Assembly: GCF_015291725.1 (NCBI RefSeq)
Contig: NZ_CP030038.1
Coordinates: 6,127,001 to 6,191,000 of the forward strand
Reading direction: 5' to 3'
DNA: 64,000 nt
DNA from: Bradyrhizobium sp. CCBAU 51765
GTDB lineage: Bacteria; Pseudomonadota; Alphaproteobacteria; Rhizobiales; Xanthobacteraceae
The notes under the pieces are model-generated. The model was not told where the DNA came from. It did no database searches and was given only the letters and a program-made list of their open reading frames with translations. This document shows, piece by piece, positions 8,945 through 18,118 of this stretch. How positions within the stretch are numbered: the first letter of the stretch is position 1; every line of letters begins with the position of its first letter. The position numbers and the translations under genes are program-made.

Positions 8945-10282
8945 TCAGCGCATGCTCGTCACCCGCCAGATCGTGCCGTTGCCATCCTCTGAGATCAGCA
9001 GCGACCCGTCCTTCGCCACCGCCACTCCCACTGGCCTTCCCCACACCTCCGAGTCGCTCACCACGAACCCCGTGACGAAATCCTCGTACTCCCCGGTCGG
9101 CTTGCCGTCCTTCATCTTGATGCGGATCACCTTGTAGCCGGTGCGCTGGGAGCGGTTCCAGGAGCCATGCTGAGCGGCGAAGGCGTCGCCCTGGTATTCG
9201 GACGGAAACTGCGTGCCCTGATAGAAGGTCATGCCGAGCGAGGCCGAGTGCGGCTGGATCAGCACGTCGGGCACCGTTACCTTGTCCTTCAGATCCGGCC
9301 GCGCGCCGGCATGGCGCGGGTCTTCATTGCCGCCGATGTAGAACCAGGGCCAGCCGTAGAACGCGCCTTCCTTCACGCTGGTGGCGTAATCGGGGACGAG
9401 ATCGTCGCCGAGGCCGTCGCGCTCGTTGGTCGAGCACCAGGGCAGACCGGTCTGCGGCTGGATTGCGAGGCCGACGCAGTTGCGGAGGCCGGTGGCGTAG
9501 ATCTTCCGCTCCTTGCCGTCAGGATTGAAGGCCAGCACGGTGGCGCGCTCGGTCTCGCTCGCCCAGGCCGCGCCGAGCGGCTGCGCCTTCGACCACGCCT
9601 CCAATCCGCCCGGCGGCGTGCCCATGCCTTCGGCGACGTTGCTGAGCGAACCGACCGAGACCAGCATGCGCTTGTTGTCGAGCGTGAAGGCGATGTCACG
9701 CGTGGAATGGCCGCCGTCATGCGGCAGGCTTGCCACGATCGTCTCCGCCTTGCCGCGCGCCTTGAGATCGCCGGCCTGATAGGGAAAGCGGACGACACCG
9801 TCGGTGTTGGCGATATAGACCCATTGCGGATTGTCGCCGTTCGGAAAGAAGGCGATGCCGAACGGCTGCCGCAGTCCGCTGGCGAACACCTCGTTGGTCG
9901 CGACCTTGCCGCCCTCCCCGGCGCGCAACACGCGGATGTTACCGGCCCGTGTCTCCGCGACGAAGACGTCGCCATTCGGCGCCACGCGTAAGATGCGCGG
10001 CGCGCGCAGGCCTTCGGCGAACAGCTCGATCTTGAAGCCGGCCGGCACCTGGAGCGCAGCCTCCGGCGGACGCGGCACCACGCGCGACGAGCTCGCAACC
10101 GACCGCGTGGCGCCGGGCCTGACCAGATCCTGGGGCCGGATCAGCCTGACCGTGCCGGGCTTGTCGGCCCGCCAGTCGCCATAGGCGTCATTGCCCTGCA
10201 ACACCGGCTCGGCCTGCGCGCCGGCCGCAACCGCGACCAGCAGCCCCGCGGATATTGCCGCAAGCGAAATCCTGTTCTTCAC
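8945..10282 (-). CDS. Periplasmic PQQ-type sorbosone/glucose dehydrogenase-like protein
   Basis: This 445-residue protein has a signal peptide (hydrophobic stretch followed by AQA-E, about residue 24). It is followed by a six-bladed propeller of the glucose/sorbosone dehydrogenase type, with VAPNGDVFVAETRAGNIRVL, PFGIAFFPNG, HDGGHSTRDIAF, GLRNCVGLAIQP, GAFYGWPWFYIGG and a C-terminal EDGNGTIWRVT. Family members oxidise aldoses or sorbosone with PQQ in the periplasm, feeding a quinone or cytochrome. No PQQ biosynthesis gene is nearby. The exact substrate is not predictable. Confidence 0.88.
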   Translation of the reverse strand: MKNRISLAAISAGLLVAVAAGAQAEPVLQGNDAYGDWRADKPGTVRLIRPQDLVRPGATRSVASSSRVVPRPPEAALQVPAGFKIELFAEGLRAPRILRVAPNGDVFVAETRAGNIRVLRAGEGGKVATNEVFASGLRQPFGIAFFPNGDNPQWVYIANTDGVVRFPYQAGDLKARGKAETIVASLPHDGGHSTRDIAFTLDNKRMLVSVGSLSNVAEGMGTPPGGLEAWSKAQPLGAAWASETERATVLAFNPDGKERKIYATGLRNCVGLAIQPQTGLPWCSTNERDGLGDDLVPDYATSVKEGAFYGWPWFYIGGNEDPRHAGARPDLKDKVTVPDVLIQPHSASLGMTFYQGTQFPSEYQGDAFAAQHGSWNRSQRTGYKVIRIKMKDGKPTGEYEDFVTGFVVSDSEVWGRPVGVAVAKDGSLLISEDGNGTIWRVTSMR

Positions 10283-10509
10283 GTCGCCTTCCTCTCCACC
10301 TGTACGTACCGGGCGTCAACGCCGTTCATTCGCAAACGTTCTGCGGCAGGCCAAACACCCACCGCATTCGACGCCGGCTCATGCCCGCAGGGTATGCATC
10401 CGGTGCACCCACCGTACTGGAAAACACCGCAGATAGATGCGACACATTGTAAGGGTGCGGTTGCGGTCATGAAAGCTGCGACATCGCCGTCGTGACTGAT
10501 GGGAAGATC

Positions 10510-11700
10510 ATGTGGGGATCCGTCATATCGGAATGGGCGAGCCTGCTGCTGCGCTGGCTGCACGTCGTGGCGGCGATCGCCTGGATCGGAAGTTCCTTCT
10601 ATTTCATCGCCCTCGACCTCAGCCTCAGGCCTAGAAGCGACCTACCTGATGGCGTGCAGGGCGAGGCCTGGCAGGTCCATGGCGGCGGCTTCTACCGGAT
10701 CATGAAGTATCTGGTGGCCCCAAGCCGGATGCCGGACGAGCTGACCTGGTTCAAATGGGAGGCCTACACCACCTGGCTGTCCGGCTTCGCGCTGATGGTG
10801 GTGGTGTACTATCTCGAGGCCGACCTGTTCCTGGTCGACAAGGCGATTCTCGACATCACGCCATTCCAGGCCGGGCTGTTCAGCTTCTGCAGCCTCGCGC
10901 TGGCGTGGCTGCTTTATGAAGCCGCCTGTCGCACCGGACTTGCGCAGCACGAATTACCCTTCGCCATCGGCGGCTATCTGTTCCTGGTCGCGCTGACTTA
11001 CGCCTTCACCCACGTGCTGAGCGGCCGCGGCGCCTTCAACCAGATCGGTGCGATCATCGGCACCATCATGGTCGCCAACGTCTTCGCGCTGATCATCCCG
11101 AACCAGAAGAAGATCGTGGCCAGCCTGATCGCGGGCGAGGCGCCCGATCCGAAGCTCGGCAAGGCCAGCAAGGAGCGTTCGGTCCACAACAATTATCTGA
11201 CGCTTCCCGTCGTCGTGCTGATGATCAGCAACCACTATCCCCTGCTCTACGCCACGCGCTTCAACTGGATCATCGTCGCCATCATCCTGGCGCTCGGCCC
11301 GGTGATCCGCCACTTCTTCAACGAGCGACACGCGGGGCGCAGATCGCCGTGGTGGGCGTGGGGCGTGGCGGCAGTCGGCGTGGTCGCGATCTTGTTCCTC
11401 TCCGCGGCCGGTCCGCGCGAGGTCAAGACCGGCGCGCTGCCGGCGCAGCCGACGCTCGCCAATGTCGAGGAGATCGTGATGACCCGCTGCAGCATGTGCC
11501 ACGCAGTCGAGCCGGTCTGGGCCGGCATCGTGACCGCCCCGAAAGGCATCCTGCTCGACGCGCCCGAGCACATCCATCGCAACATCCGCCTGATCGGCCG
11601 TGTCGCGGCCTGGTCGAACGCGATGCCGCCGGGCAACATCACCGAGATGACCAGGGAGGAGCGCGCCGTTCTCGCGGCCTATATCGCGCAGGCGCGCTGA
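10510..11700 (+). CDS. puuD: Membrane urate hydroxylase with C-terminal cytochrome c domain
   Basis: The N-terminal two thirds (LLRWLHVVAAIAWIGSSFYF and several more helices) match the urate oxidase N-terminal membrane domain. The C-terminal domain carries a haem c site CSMCH (about residues 327-331) and a likely distal Met in NAMPPGNITEM. PuuD oxidises urate to 5-hydroxyisourate and passes electrons through its own cytochrome to the respiratory chain. ATG 10510 is chosen; an in-frame GTG at 10492 would add six residues. No other purine-degradation genes are in the window, so the gene stands alone, divergent from the sugar dehydrogenase. Confidence 0.9.
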   Translation: MWGSVISEWASLLLRWLHVVAAIAWIGSSFYFIALDLSLRPRSDLPDGVQGEAWQVHGGGFYRIMKYLVAPSRMPDELTWFKWEAYTTWLSGFALMVVVYYLEADLFLVDKAILDITPFQAGLFSFCSLALAWLLYEAACRTGLAQHELPFAIGGYLFLVALTYAFTHVLSGRGAFNQIGAIIGTIMVANVFALIIPNQKKIVASLIAGEAPDPKLGKASKERSVHNNYLTLPVVVLMISNHYPLLYATRFNWIIVAIILALGPVIRHFFNERHAGRRSPWWAWGVAAVGVVAILFLSAAGPREVKTGALPAQPTLANVEEIVMTRCSMCHAVEPVWAGIVTAPKGILLDAPEHIHRNIRLIGRVAAWSNAMPPGNITEMTREERAVLAAYIAQAR

Positions 11701-11849
11701 CGCGCCGTCTTGCGCAGCCAGACCATTCGGCGGAATGAATTTCCGCTTGCCCTGCTGAAATGAAAATGACTTGACCGCCTAACCGGCGTAGACAGGACCA
11801 TGGCCGCCGGCGCGCGGCGCAAGATCAGTTCGCAATCGGGGAAAGAACA

Positions 11850-12707
11850 GTGGCCCTCAAGAACGTCATCGGTATCGACCACGCCGTGGTCATGGTGAAG
11901 GACCTCGACAAGGCCGCCGAGAACTATCGGCAGCTCGGCTTCACGGTGTCGCCGCGCGGCACCCACAGCGCGCATATGGGCACCGGCAACTACACCATCA
12001 TGTTCGATCCCGACTACATGGAGCTGCTGGGCGTGCTCGCCGCGACCGAGCAGAACGCGCCGGCGCGCGCGTTCCTCGACAAGCAGGGAGAGGGCATCGA
12101 GCGCATCGCGTTCACTGCGGTCGATTCCGCCGCCGGCGCCGAGGAGATCCGCGCACGGGGGCTGGCGCCGATCGGCCCGACCGATTTCGAGCGGCCGGTG
12201 ACGCTGCCTGGCGGCACGGTCTCGGCGGCGAAATTCCGCACCTTCATGTGGCCGACCGCGGAAGCGCCCGGCGGCGTGCGCATCTTCGCGTGCCAGCACA
12301 AGACGCGCGAGACCGTGTGGATTCCCGAACTGATGCAGCACGCCAATGCGGCGAGGCGGATCAAGCAGGCGCTGATCGCAACACCCGAGCCGGCGCAGGA
12401 GGCGGCGCATCTCGGGCGGCTCATCGACCGCGCGCCGAAAACTGAGGCGGACGGCGCGGTCACCGTACCTTCCGGCGGCGATCGCGCCGACTTCGTCTAT
12501 CTGACGCTGGACCAGCTCGGCAAGCGCTATCCCGGCGTGCCGCTGACCGGCCTCTCCGAGCGCGGCGGCGCGGCGCTGGTGCTCGTCAGCGGCGATCTGA
12601 CGGCGACGGAGAAGGCGCTGGGTTCAGCCGCCGTCCGCAGCGGCGATGCGATCTGCGTGCCGCCGGCCGAGGCCAACGGCACCCTGCTCGCCTTCGTTGC
12701 CGGCTGA
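11850..12707 (+). CDS. Glyoxalase-like (VOC superfamily) protein
   Basis: The 285-residue protein opens with the VOC pattern GIDHAVVMVKDLDKAAENYRQLGF (His in a metal-ligand position, residues 8-31) and has DPDYMELLGVLAAT and GIERIAFTAVD, consistent with the glyoxalase-like domain and a degenerate second half. The start is GTG with GGGGAAAG upstream. VOC enzymes bind a divalent metal and act as isomerases, dioxygenases or lyases; which applies is unknown. It stands alone downstream of puuD, on the same strand. Confidence 0.8.
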   Translation: MALKNVIGIDHAVVMVKDLDKAAENYRQLGFTVSPRGTHSAHMGTGNYTIMFDPDYMELLGVLAATEQNAPARAFLDKQGEGIERIAFTAVDSAAGAEEIRARGLAPIGPTDFERPVTLPGGTVSAAKFRTFMWPTAEAPGGVRIFACQHKTRETVWIPELMQHANAARRIKQALIATPEPAQEAAHLGRLIDRAPKTEADGAVTVPSGGDRADFVYLTLDQLGKRYPGVPLTGLSERGGAALVLVSGDLTATEKALGSAAVRSGDAICVPPAEANGTLLAFVAG

Positions 12708-12785
12708 TTTGAACTAATTCTTTAACGGGTGTTTACCCCGGCGGCTCTAGGACTCCCGGCAATCCAAGTCGCCGGGACCATACGC

Positions 12786-13061
12786 ATGTTCAAAGAGGAA
12801 TCGCCGATCGCCTATGACGCACCGGCCGAATTGAAGAAGTGGCCGTCGCTGAAGGGCGAGAGGCTGAAGGATCGGGGCCCGCCCTATCTCGTCTACGACG
12901 GCACGCTCGCCGAATGCGTCCGCGAACTCATGGGCAAGCCGATCAAGGGCATCTCGCTCTACGACATCATGACGACGCCGCAACCGGCCTTCGACCAGAC
13001 CGTGCTGTCGCCCGGCGATGCCGCCGAGATCGCGATGCGCAAGGATTTCCCCAAGGACTAG
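12786..13061 (+). CDS. Conserved hypothetical protein, 91 aa
   Basis: I do not recognise a named family. The protein is soluble and charged (MFKEESPIAYDAPAELKKWP), has no signal or membrane segment, and looks coding throughout. ATG 12786 is preferred to an in-frame GTG at 12729, which would read through the promoter region. Its TAG stop overlaps the TAG stop of the convergent L,D-transpeptidase (13058-13061). Confidence 0.7.
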   Translation: MFKEESPIAYDAPAELKKWPSLKGERLKDRGPPYLVYDGTLAECVRELMGKPIKGISLYDIMTTPQPAFDQTVLSPGDAAEIAMRKDFPKD

Positions 13062-14095
13062 TTCGCGGCGCGTTTCGCCGCGGGCCTGTCCTGCTGCTTC
13101 GAAGAGGATTCCGTCGGCGCATCCAGGAAGACGACGGGCGTGCCGCGCCTGACGTTTTCGCCGAGCGCACGAGCGTCCCAATTGGTCAGCCTGACGCAGC
13201 CGTGAGACGCCGACTTGCTGACCTTGTCGGGCTCTGCCGTTCCGTGGATGCCATAGCCCTGCGCGGACAGGCCGATCCAGTACGCCCCCACGGGATTGTT
13301 CGGACCCGGCCTGATGTCGAACGGTCGTTTGGATCTGACGCTCTTGAACTTGTAGTCGGGATTGTAGCGATAGGTCGGATTCTCTTGTGTGCCGGTGACC
13401 TTCAGCGTCCCCGTCGGCGTCGGGCGATCCGGACTGCCAACTGACGCCGGATAGAACGCCAGCAGAGCGCCGCTTGCGTCGAACGCCTTCATCGTTCCGC
13501 TCTTCTTGTCGACCTCGAGCCGGGCCATGCGCGGCAGCTCTCGGCGTGCCGGAATGTTCGCAACAACGATCGTCTCTCCCACCCTGTCGAAGGCCTTGCC
13601 CGGGTTGAGCGCCCTGAGCAGTTCCGCGCTCATGTGGAATTTCTCGGCAAGTCCTTCGAGAGGGCTGGTGTAGCTCAGCGCCTTCAGCGACTTCATATCG
13701 TCGAGCTTGCTCGGCAACTCCTTCAGGAACGGCCCTCTGACATCAGCGTCGGCGATCTCGTAGTCGGCGACGATCGGGCCCTCGCTCGCCGCCGTCAGCT
13801 TGTCCCAGAGCTCCGGCGCAATTGCCTTGTCGGATGCGATACCGTTCTGCGCCGCGAATGTCTTCAGTGCCTTCTGCGCGTTCTCGCCGAACTTGCCGTC
13901 AATCTCGCCGGGCGAGAACTGCGCACGATCGAGCAGGACCTGGAGCTTCACCACCGCCGGATTGAGCTTGTCGGTGGCCGGCGGCTTCGCGGGACGCGCA
14001 GCTTCATTCACCGCAGCCGGATCGAGATTGCCTGCGAGCGCCGGGCCGATGAGCCACAGCAACATCACCACGCCAAGCATCGATCGCATCGTCAT
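13058..14095 (-). CDS. L,D-transpeptidase (YkuD domain) with peptidoglycan-binding domain
   Basis: This 345-residue exported enzyme has a signal peptide (MLGVVMLLWLIGPALAG), a peptidoglycan-binding repeat (VVKLQVLLDRAQFSPGEIDG to about residue 100), a LysM-like linker (EKFHMSAELLRALNP), and a YkuD catalytic domain. The catalytic motif IHGTAEP followed by SHGCVRL contains the His and the nucleophilic Cys. Such enzymes form 3-3 cross-links in murein or attach proteins to it. The tail is Lys/Arg/Ser-rich. It is convergent with the small gene at 12786 and divergent from a lytic transglycosylase, so two murein enzymes share a promoter region. Confidence 0.93.
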   Translation of the reverse strand: MTMRSMLGVVMLLWLIGPALAGNLDPAAVNEAARPAKPPATDKLNPAVVKLQVLLDRAQFSPGEIDGKFGENAQKALKTFAAQNGIASDKAIAPELWDKLTAASEGPIVADYEIADADVRGPFLKELPSKLDDMKSLKALSYTSPLEGLAEKFHMSAELLRALNPGKAFDRVGETIVVANIPARRELPRMARLEVDKKSGTMKAFDASGALLAFYPASVGSPDRPTPTGTLKVTGTQENPTYRYNPDYKFKSVRSKRPFDIRPGPNNPVGAYWIGLSAQGYGIHGTAEPDKVSKSASHGCVRLTNWDARALGENVRRGTPVVFLDAPTESSSKQQDRPAAKRAAN

Positions 14096-14272
14096 CGCGC
14101 ATCCTACTCACAAGCGGCCCAGCAGGTCGCGGAGAGTTTCTCTTCGGGAACACCGTAGTAACACCGAAGGAACCGGCGAGACCGCAGCTTTGCCGCAATC
14201 GGACGGTTAAGAACTCCTTGTCGCCGGCGCATCGCCAACCGTTCATCCCACAGTTCGAGGTTGTCTCCGCAA

Positions 14273-15235
14273 ATGCGATCTGTCGTCGCGGCTTGCGCCG
14301 CATTTCTGACTCTGATGTGCGACCTCGATCTGCCGGCATCCCGGCAAGCGCCACCGTTCCACACCACCTTTCTTCAGAACAATCATGCCTCGCCACTTGT
14401 TCCGATGGTCGACCTCTTCGTCGCCAGCGTGCAGGCCATCGAGCTCGCGAACGCGCGCGCGGCCTATGAGGACGTGATCGAGCCAACGCGCGCGGTCGAG
14501 CCGGCGGTGCAGGCGCCGGCCTCACCAACTGAACAATTCTGCCACGCGCTTCGTGAAGCCGCCGAGTCCAGTGGCATTCCGGTGCCCTTCTTCGCGCGCC
14601 TGATCTGGCAGGAGAGTCGCTTCAAGTCCGACGAGGTCAGCCATGCCGGCGCGCAGGGCGTCGCGCAGTTCATGCCGGAGACGGCCGCCGAGGTCGGGCT
14701 CGACGATCCCTTCGATCCGATGAAGGCCCTGCCTGCGTCGGCGAAGTTCCTGCGCAAGCTTCGTGACGTTTTCGGCAATCTCGGCCTTGCGGCGGCGGCG
14801 TACAATGCTGGTCCCGGCCGCATCCAGAAATGGCTTGCCAGAGAGAGCGAGCTACCGCGCGAGACGCGCGACTATGTCCGGATCATCACCGGCACCAAAG
14901 CCGAAGACTGGATCGAACGGTCGGAGGCGCTGGCGATCCGCATCGACCTGCCGCACGAAGCACCGTGCGAAGGCATCGGCAGCCTCTCCAAGGCCAAGGA
15001 CGTCGCCTGGGTTGCGGTCAACCTGACTCCTTCGGTCGCGAGCATCATTCTCAAGGCCGAGCAGGTCGCCACCCGCTTGGCGACGAGCCGCTCGCGCGAG
15101 CGGCTCGCGACCCTGCAGCGGAAGAATGCCACGGCCCACGGCAAGGCACGCAGCCGGATCGCGGCACGCGCTGCCGGAAAGAGCGCAAAGGCGCGCGCCG
15201 TTCGCGTCGCATCGCGCGAACGTCCGTCTGGCTAG
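14273..15235 (+). CDS. Lytic transglycosylase (SLT domain)
   Basis: The 320-residue protein has an N-terminal signal or anchor (MRSVVAACAAFLTLMCDL) and a Slt-type domain at about residues 90-200. The catalytic Glu is in LIWQESRF, followed by GAQGVAQFMPETA and AAAYNAGPGRIQKW. It cleaves the MurNAc-GlcNAc bond of murein, releasing anhydro products. The C-terminus is a long Arg/Lys/Ala-rich tail. ATG 14273 is chosen over an in-frame TTG at 14261. It is divergent from the L,D-transpeptidase. Confidence 0.92.
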   Translation: MRSVVAACAAFLTLMCDLDLPASRQAPPFHTTFLQNNHASPLVPMVDLFVASVQAIELANARAAYEDVIEPTRAVEPAVQAPASPTEQFCHALREAAESSGIPVPFFARLIWQESRFKSDEVSHAGAQGVAQFMPETAAEVGLDDPFDPMKALPASAKFLRKLRDVFGNLGLAAAAYNAGPGRIQKWLARESELPRETRDYVRIITGTKAEDWIERSEALAIRIDLPHEAPCEGIGSLSKAKDVAWVAVNLTPSVASIILKAEQVATRLATSRSRERLATLQRKNATAHGKARSRIAARAAGKSAKARAVRVASRERPSG

Positions 15236-15302
15236 TGTTCGCTGCTGGAATATGCGACTCCCCTTTTCCGGAGAGCCGGACCGCTGCTGCACGGAACCTG
15301 AG

Positions 15303-15764
15303 ATGCCAACAAAGAGTGCCGGGATCATCGCCTATCGGAAGCGCGAAGAGATCGAAGTTCTCCTCGTTCATCCCGGGGGCCCGTTCTGGCGCAACAAGGA
15401 TCTCGGTGCGTGGTCGATTCCGAAGGGCGAGTACGCGGATGGAGAAGACGCGGAAGCCGCCGCGCGACGGGAGTTTGCCGAGGAGCTTGGCCTCGAGGTG
15501 ACGGTGCCGCTGATCGCGCTGGGTCAGGTCAAGCAACGCGGCGGAAAGGCTGTGACCGCGTTCGCGGCCGAGCTCGACATCGACACGGCCAGCATTCGCA
15601 GCAACACGTTCGAGATGGAATGGCCGCCGCACAGCGGCAAACGGCAGACGTTCCCGGAGGTCGACCGCGCCGCATGGTTCACGCTCGAAGCGGCGCAGGA
15701 GAGGATCAACGCAGGACAACGTCCGCTGCTTGACCGGCTGGCGCAGTTGGCGAGTGAGGAATAG
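15303..15764 (+). CDS. NUDIX hydrolase
   Basis: The 153-residue protein contains a complete Nudix box: a Gly, five residues on a Glu, then REFAEELGL, in the order GX5EX7REUXEEXGU, within PKGEYADGEDAEAAARREF at about residues 40-62. The N-terminus SAGIIAYR and the segment WFTLEAAQERINAGQRPLLDRL match the ADP-ribose/dinucleotide-type branch. It would hydrolyse a nucleoside diphosphate derivative with Mg2+; substrate unknown. Confidence 0.92.
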   Translation: MPTKSAGIIAYRKREEIEVLLVHPGGPFWRNKDLGAWSIPKGEYADGEDAEAAARREFAEELGLEVTVPLIALGQVKQRGGKAVTAFAAELDIDTASIRSNTFEMEWPPHSGKRQTFPEVDRAAWFTLEAAQERINAGQRPLLDRLAQLASEE

Positions 15765-15797
15765 CCGCGCCGTTCTTGCTGCGCTCGCCGGCCGTGC

Positions 15798-16781
15798 CTA
15801 CTCCGCCTTGATGTTCGCGGCCACGACGACCTCGGCGAGCTCCTTCGTCTCCTTTGCGATCTTCGCGGCGTAGTCGGCGGGGCTGAGCACGCTGACGACG
15901 CCCTGCGAGCCGAGCTTCTCCGCAACCGCGGGATCCTTGGCGGCAGTGACGATTTCCCGGTGCAGCGTCTCCAGGATCGGCGCCGGCGTCGCCTTCGGCA
16001 TGAAGAAGCCGACCCAGAACGAGATGTCGAAGCCGGGATAGCCGGCTTCCGCGACGGTGGGAACATCGGGCAGCGCTGGCAAGCGCTCGGCCGACGACAC
16101 CGCCAGCGCGCGCAGCTTGCCGGCCTTCACCAGCGGCACCGCGGAGAGCGGATCGAACACCGCCAGCACCTCCTGCGCGAGGATGCCGACCTCGGCGGCC
16201 GAACCGCCGCGATAGGGCACGTGGATCATCTTGATGCCGGCCTTCTGGCCGAGCAGCTCCATGGCGAGATGGGCTAGATTGCCGTTGCCGCCCGAGCCGT
16301 AGGCAAGCGCCCCGGGCGCAGCCTTTGCCGCGGCGACGAGATCGGCGACGGTTTTGATGTTGGCCGTCTTGGGATTCTCGGGATTGACGACGAGCACGAG
16401 CGGCGCCGAGACGACGGTCGTCAGCGGCGCGAAGTCTCCTTGCGGGTCATAGCGGACGTCCTTGAACAGCGTCTTGTTCAGCGTGATCGTGGACGAGTTG
16501 CAGGCCAGCATCGTGTAGCCGTCCGCGTCCGCACGCGCGACGCCTTCGGCGGCGATCATGCCGTTGGCGCCGGCGCGGTTCTCGACCACGAAGGGCTGCC
16601 CGAGCTTGTTGCCGAGGCGATCGCCGATGATGCGCGCGACCACATCGACCGGGCCGCCCGCGCTGAAGCCGACCATGACCTTGACCGGCCGCACCGGGTA
16701 CTTCTGAGCCAGGGCCTGCGTCGACAGCGCAGAAGCGCACAATCCGGCGATGACTGCCAGCAGGCGGACCGTTCGTTGCAT
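15798..16781 (-). CDS. Bug-type tripartite tricarboxylate transporter receptor
   Basis: This 327-residue periplasmic binding protein has a signal peptide (LLAVIAGLCASALSTQALA) and the TctC/Bug hallmarks: YPVRPVKVMVGFSAGGPVD, ENRAGANGMIAA, HVPYRGGSAA and the C-terminal LPDVPTVAEAGYPG. It captures a carboxylate for a TctAB-type importer. No tctA or tctB lies nearby, so it is an orphan receptor, as is common in soil bacteria. ATG 16781 has GGGAGAG upstream; an earlier in-frame start at 16802 lacks one. Confidence 0.92.
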   Translation of the reverse strand: MQRTVRLLAVIAGLCASALSTQALAQKYPVRPVKVMVGFSAGGPVDVVARIIGDRLGNKLGQPFVVENRAGANGMIAAEGVARADADGYTMLACNSSTITLNKTLFKDVRYDPQGDFAPLTTVVSAPLVLVVNPENPKTANIKTVADLVAAAKAAPGALAYGSGGNGNLAHLAMELLGQKAGIKMIHVPYRGGSAAEVGILAQEVLAVFDPLSAVPLVKAGKLRALAVSSAERLPALPDVPTVAEAGYPGFDISFWVGFFMPKATPAPILETLHREIVTAAKDPAVAEKLGSQGVVSVLSPADYAAKIAKETKELAEVVVAANIKAE

Positions 16782-17210
16782 TCGTTCTCTCCCAGGCCTC
16801 ACAGCGCCGCTTGTGCATGTTTGTTCGTGCGACGCATTCGAGGATCATGAATAGCGGCCGCGCCGGATTCCGCAATCGCGTTCGGGCGTTGGCATTCCGC
16901 CGCACGGCACGTACGACCCCTTCCAAACAAAAAATGCGAAAACAACCCCATGCACAGTAGGCGGCCCCTGTCAGAACGAAGGCTTGCACAGGGCCGTGGA
17001 AATTTTTCGGATTTACAAAATAAATCCTGTCGCGTCGGGCAAAACAGTGGCATAATGGCATCATCGCAACACGCGTGAGCATCACGGCCTGCCCGTCGCA
17101 GCCGGCCCGACGCGGTTGCGCCCAAACCCTTCATCGACATCCCGAAATCCGCATTCGCGAGCAGCAGCGAACGGCCGTTCGCGCTTGCGCCGCCAGGAGG
17201 ACCACAGCAC
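16782..17210. other. Intergenic region with an AT-rich inverted repeat
   Basis: No gene is seen in these 429 bases. The right half is unusually AT-rich for this genome and contains GGATTTA-CAAAA-TAAATCC (17009-17027), a perfect 7-bp inverted repeat about 190 bases upstream of the HGGxSTG locus. It looks like an operator or promoter region; the bound protein is unknown. Confidence 0.45.
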
Positions 17211-17846
17211 ATGACGATAGCTCTCTCGCGTCCCATCACTTCGCCGCTCGCGGCAAACGATCGCAGCGCCCCCGCCGTGCCCCCGCGCGTAAAACTCTAC
17301 AAGCGGCGTATCGCGATCAGCCATCCCGACTCGCAGGCCGGCGAGCGGCTGCTGGCCGAGGCGCTCGGCGCCGCCGACCGCGATGCGATGCACGGCATCT
17401 TGAGGCAGTTGGTCAAGGCCAGCGTGGTCGGGCAGAAGCCGGATGAGGCCAATCTCGCCTTCATGATCTCGACGATCAGAAGCATCGCGCCGAAGGATTC
17501 CATCGAGGCCCTGCTGGTGGCACAGATGGTGTCGGTGCACATGGCCGCGATGCGCTGCGCCTGCCGGCTCGCCTGCACCGACGATCTCGCGCAGCAGGAG
17601 GGCATCGCCCGCGCCTTGACCCGGCTGTCCCGCACCTTCGCCGCCCAGGTCGAGGCGCTCAATCGCCACCGCAACAGCGACGAGCGCGCGATCACGGTGC
17701 AGAATTTGTCGGTGCAGGACGGCGGACGGGCGATCGTGGGCAATCTCACGCAGCATGCGCATCTGATCGGCGCCGATCCGGACGCCGCGTCCCGCGCAGC
17801 CGGCGAACCCGAATGGGCCGGCGCAAGGCAGGACGCCAGCGCATGA
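17211..17846 (+). CDS. Hypothetical protein upstream of an HGGxSTG-domain protein
   Basis: I do not recognise this 211-residue protein. It is soluble, with a central helical region (about residues 45-155) rich in Ala, Met and Arg, including MVSVHMAAMRCACRLAC, and no signal peptide. AGGAGG stands about ten bases before the ATG. Its last codons overlap the next gene (ATGA), so the two are translated together. Such pairs recur in alphaproteobacteria, but their function is not known to me. Confidence 0.7.
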   Translation: MTIALSRPITSPLAANDRSAPAVPPRVKLYKRRIAISHPDSQAGERLLAEALGAADRDAMHGILRQLVKASVVGQKPDEANLAFMISTIRSIAPKDSIEALLVAQMVSVHMAAMRCACRLACTDDLAQQEGIARALTRLSRTFAAQVEALNRHRNSDERAITVQNLSVQDGGRAIVGNLTQHAHLIGADPDAASRAAGEPEWAGARQDASA

Positions 17847-18118
17847 GCGCTAATCACATCCGCAACACCGCTGCAATGTTGATGAGCCCGCGCTGCAGTG
17901 CCGGCACACGCGGCGGCTTTGCCTGCCGCGCGCCCGCGCTACGCGGCAAGCTCCGCTGCCGCATGCACGGCGGCGCCCGGGGATCGGGTGCGCCACGGGG
18001 GAACCAGAACGCTCTGAAGCACGGCGCCTTCACGCAAGAGGGTATCGCAGAGCGGCGGGCGATCGGGACGCTGCTGGAAGAAGCGGAGGAACTGCTGGCG
18101 ACGATCGCGTCAGACTGA
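17843..18118 (+). CDS. HGGxSTG-type small basic protein
   Basis: The 91-residue protein contains SPRCSAGTRGGFACRAPALR, then CRMHGGARGSGAPRGNQNAL followed by KHG, the signature of HGGxSTG-domain proteins. The paired Cys and His suggest a small metal-binding fold. It is translationally coupled to the preceding gene by ATGA. Function is unknown; related proteins are often found near mobile or phage-derived genes, which is suggestive only. Confidence 0.75.
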   Translation: MSANHIRNTAAMLMSPRCSAGTRGGFACRAPALRGKLRCRMHGGARGSGAPRGNQNALKHGAFTQEGIAERRAIGTLLEEAEELLATIASD

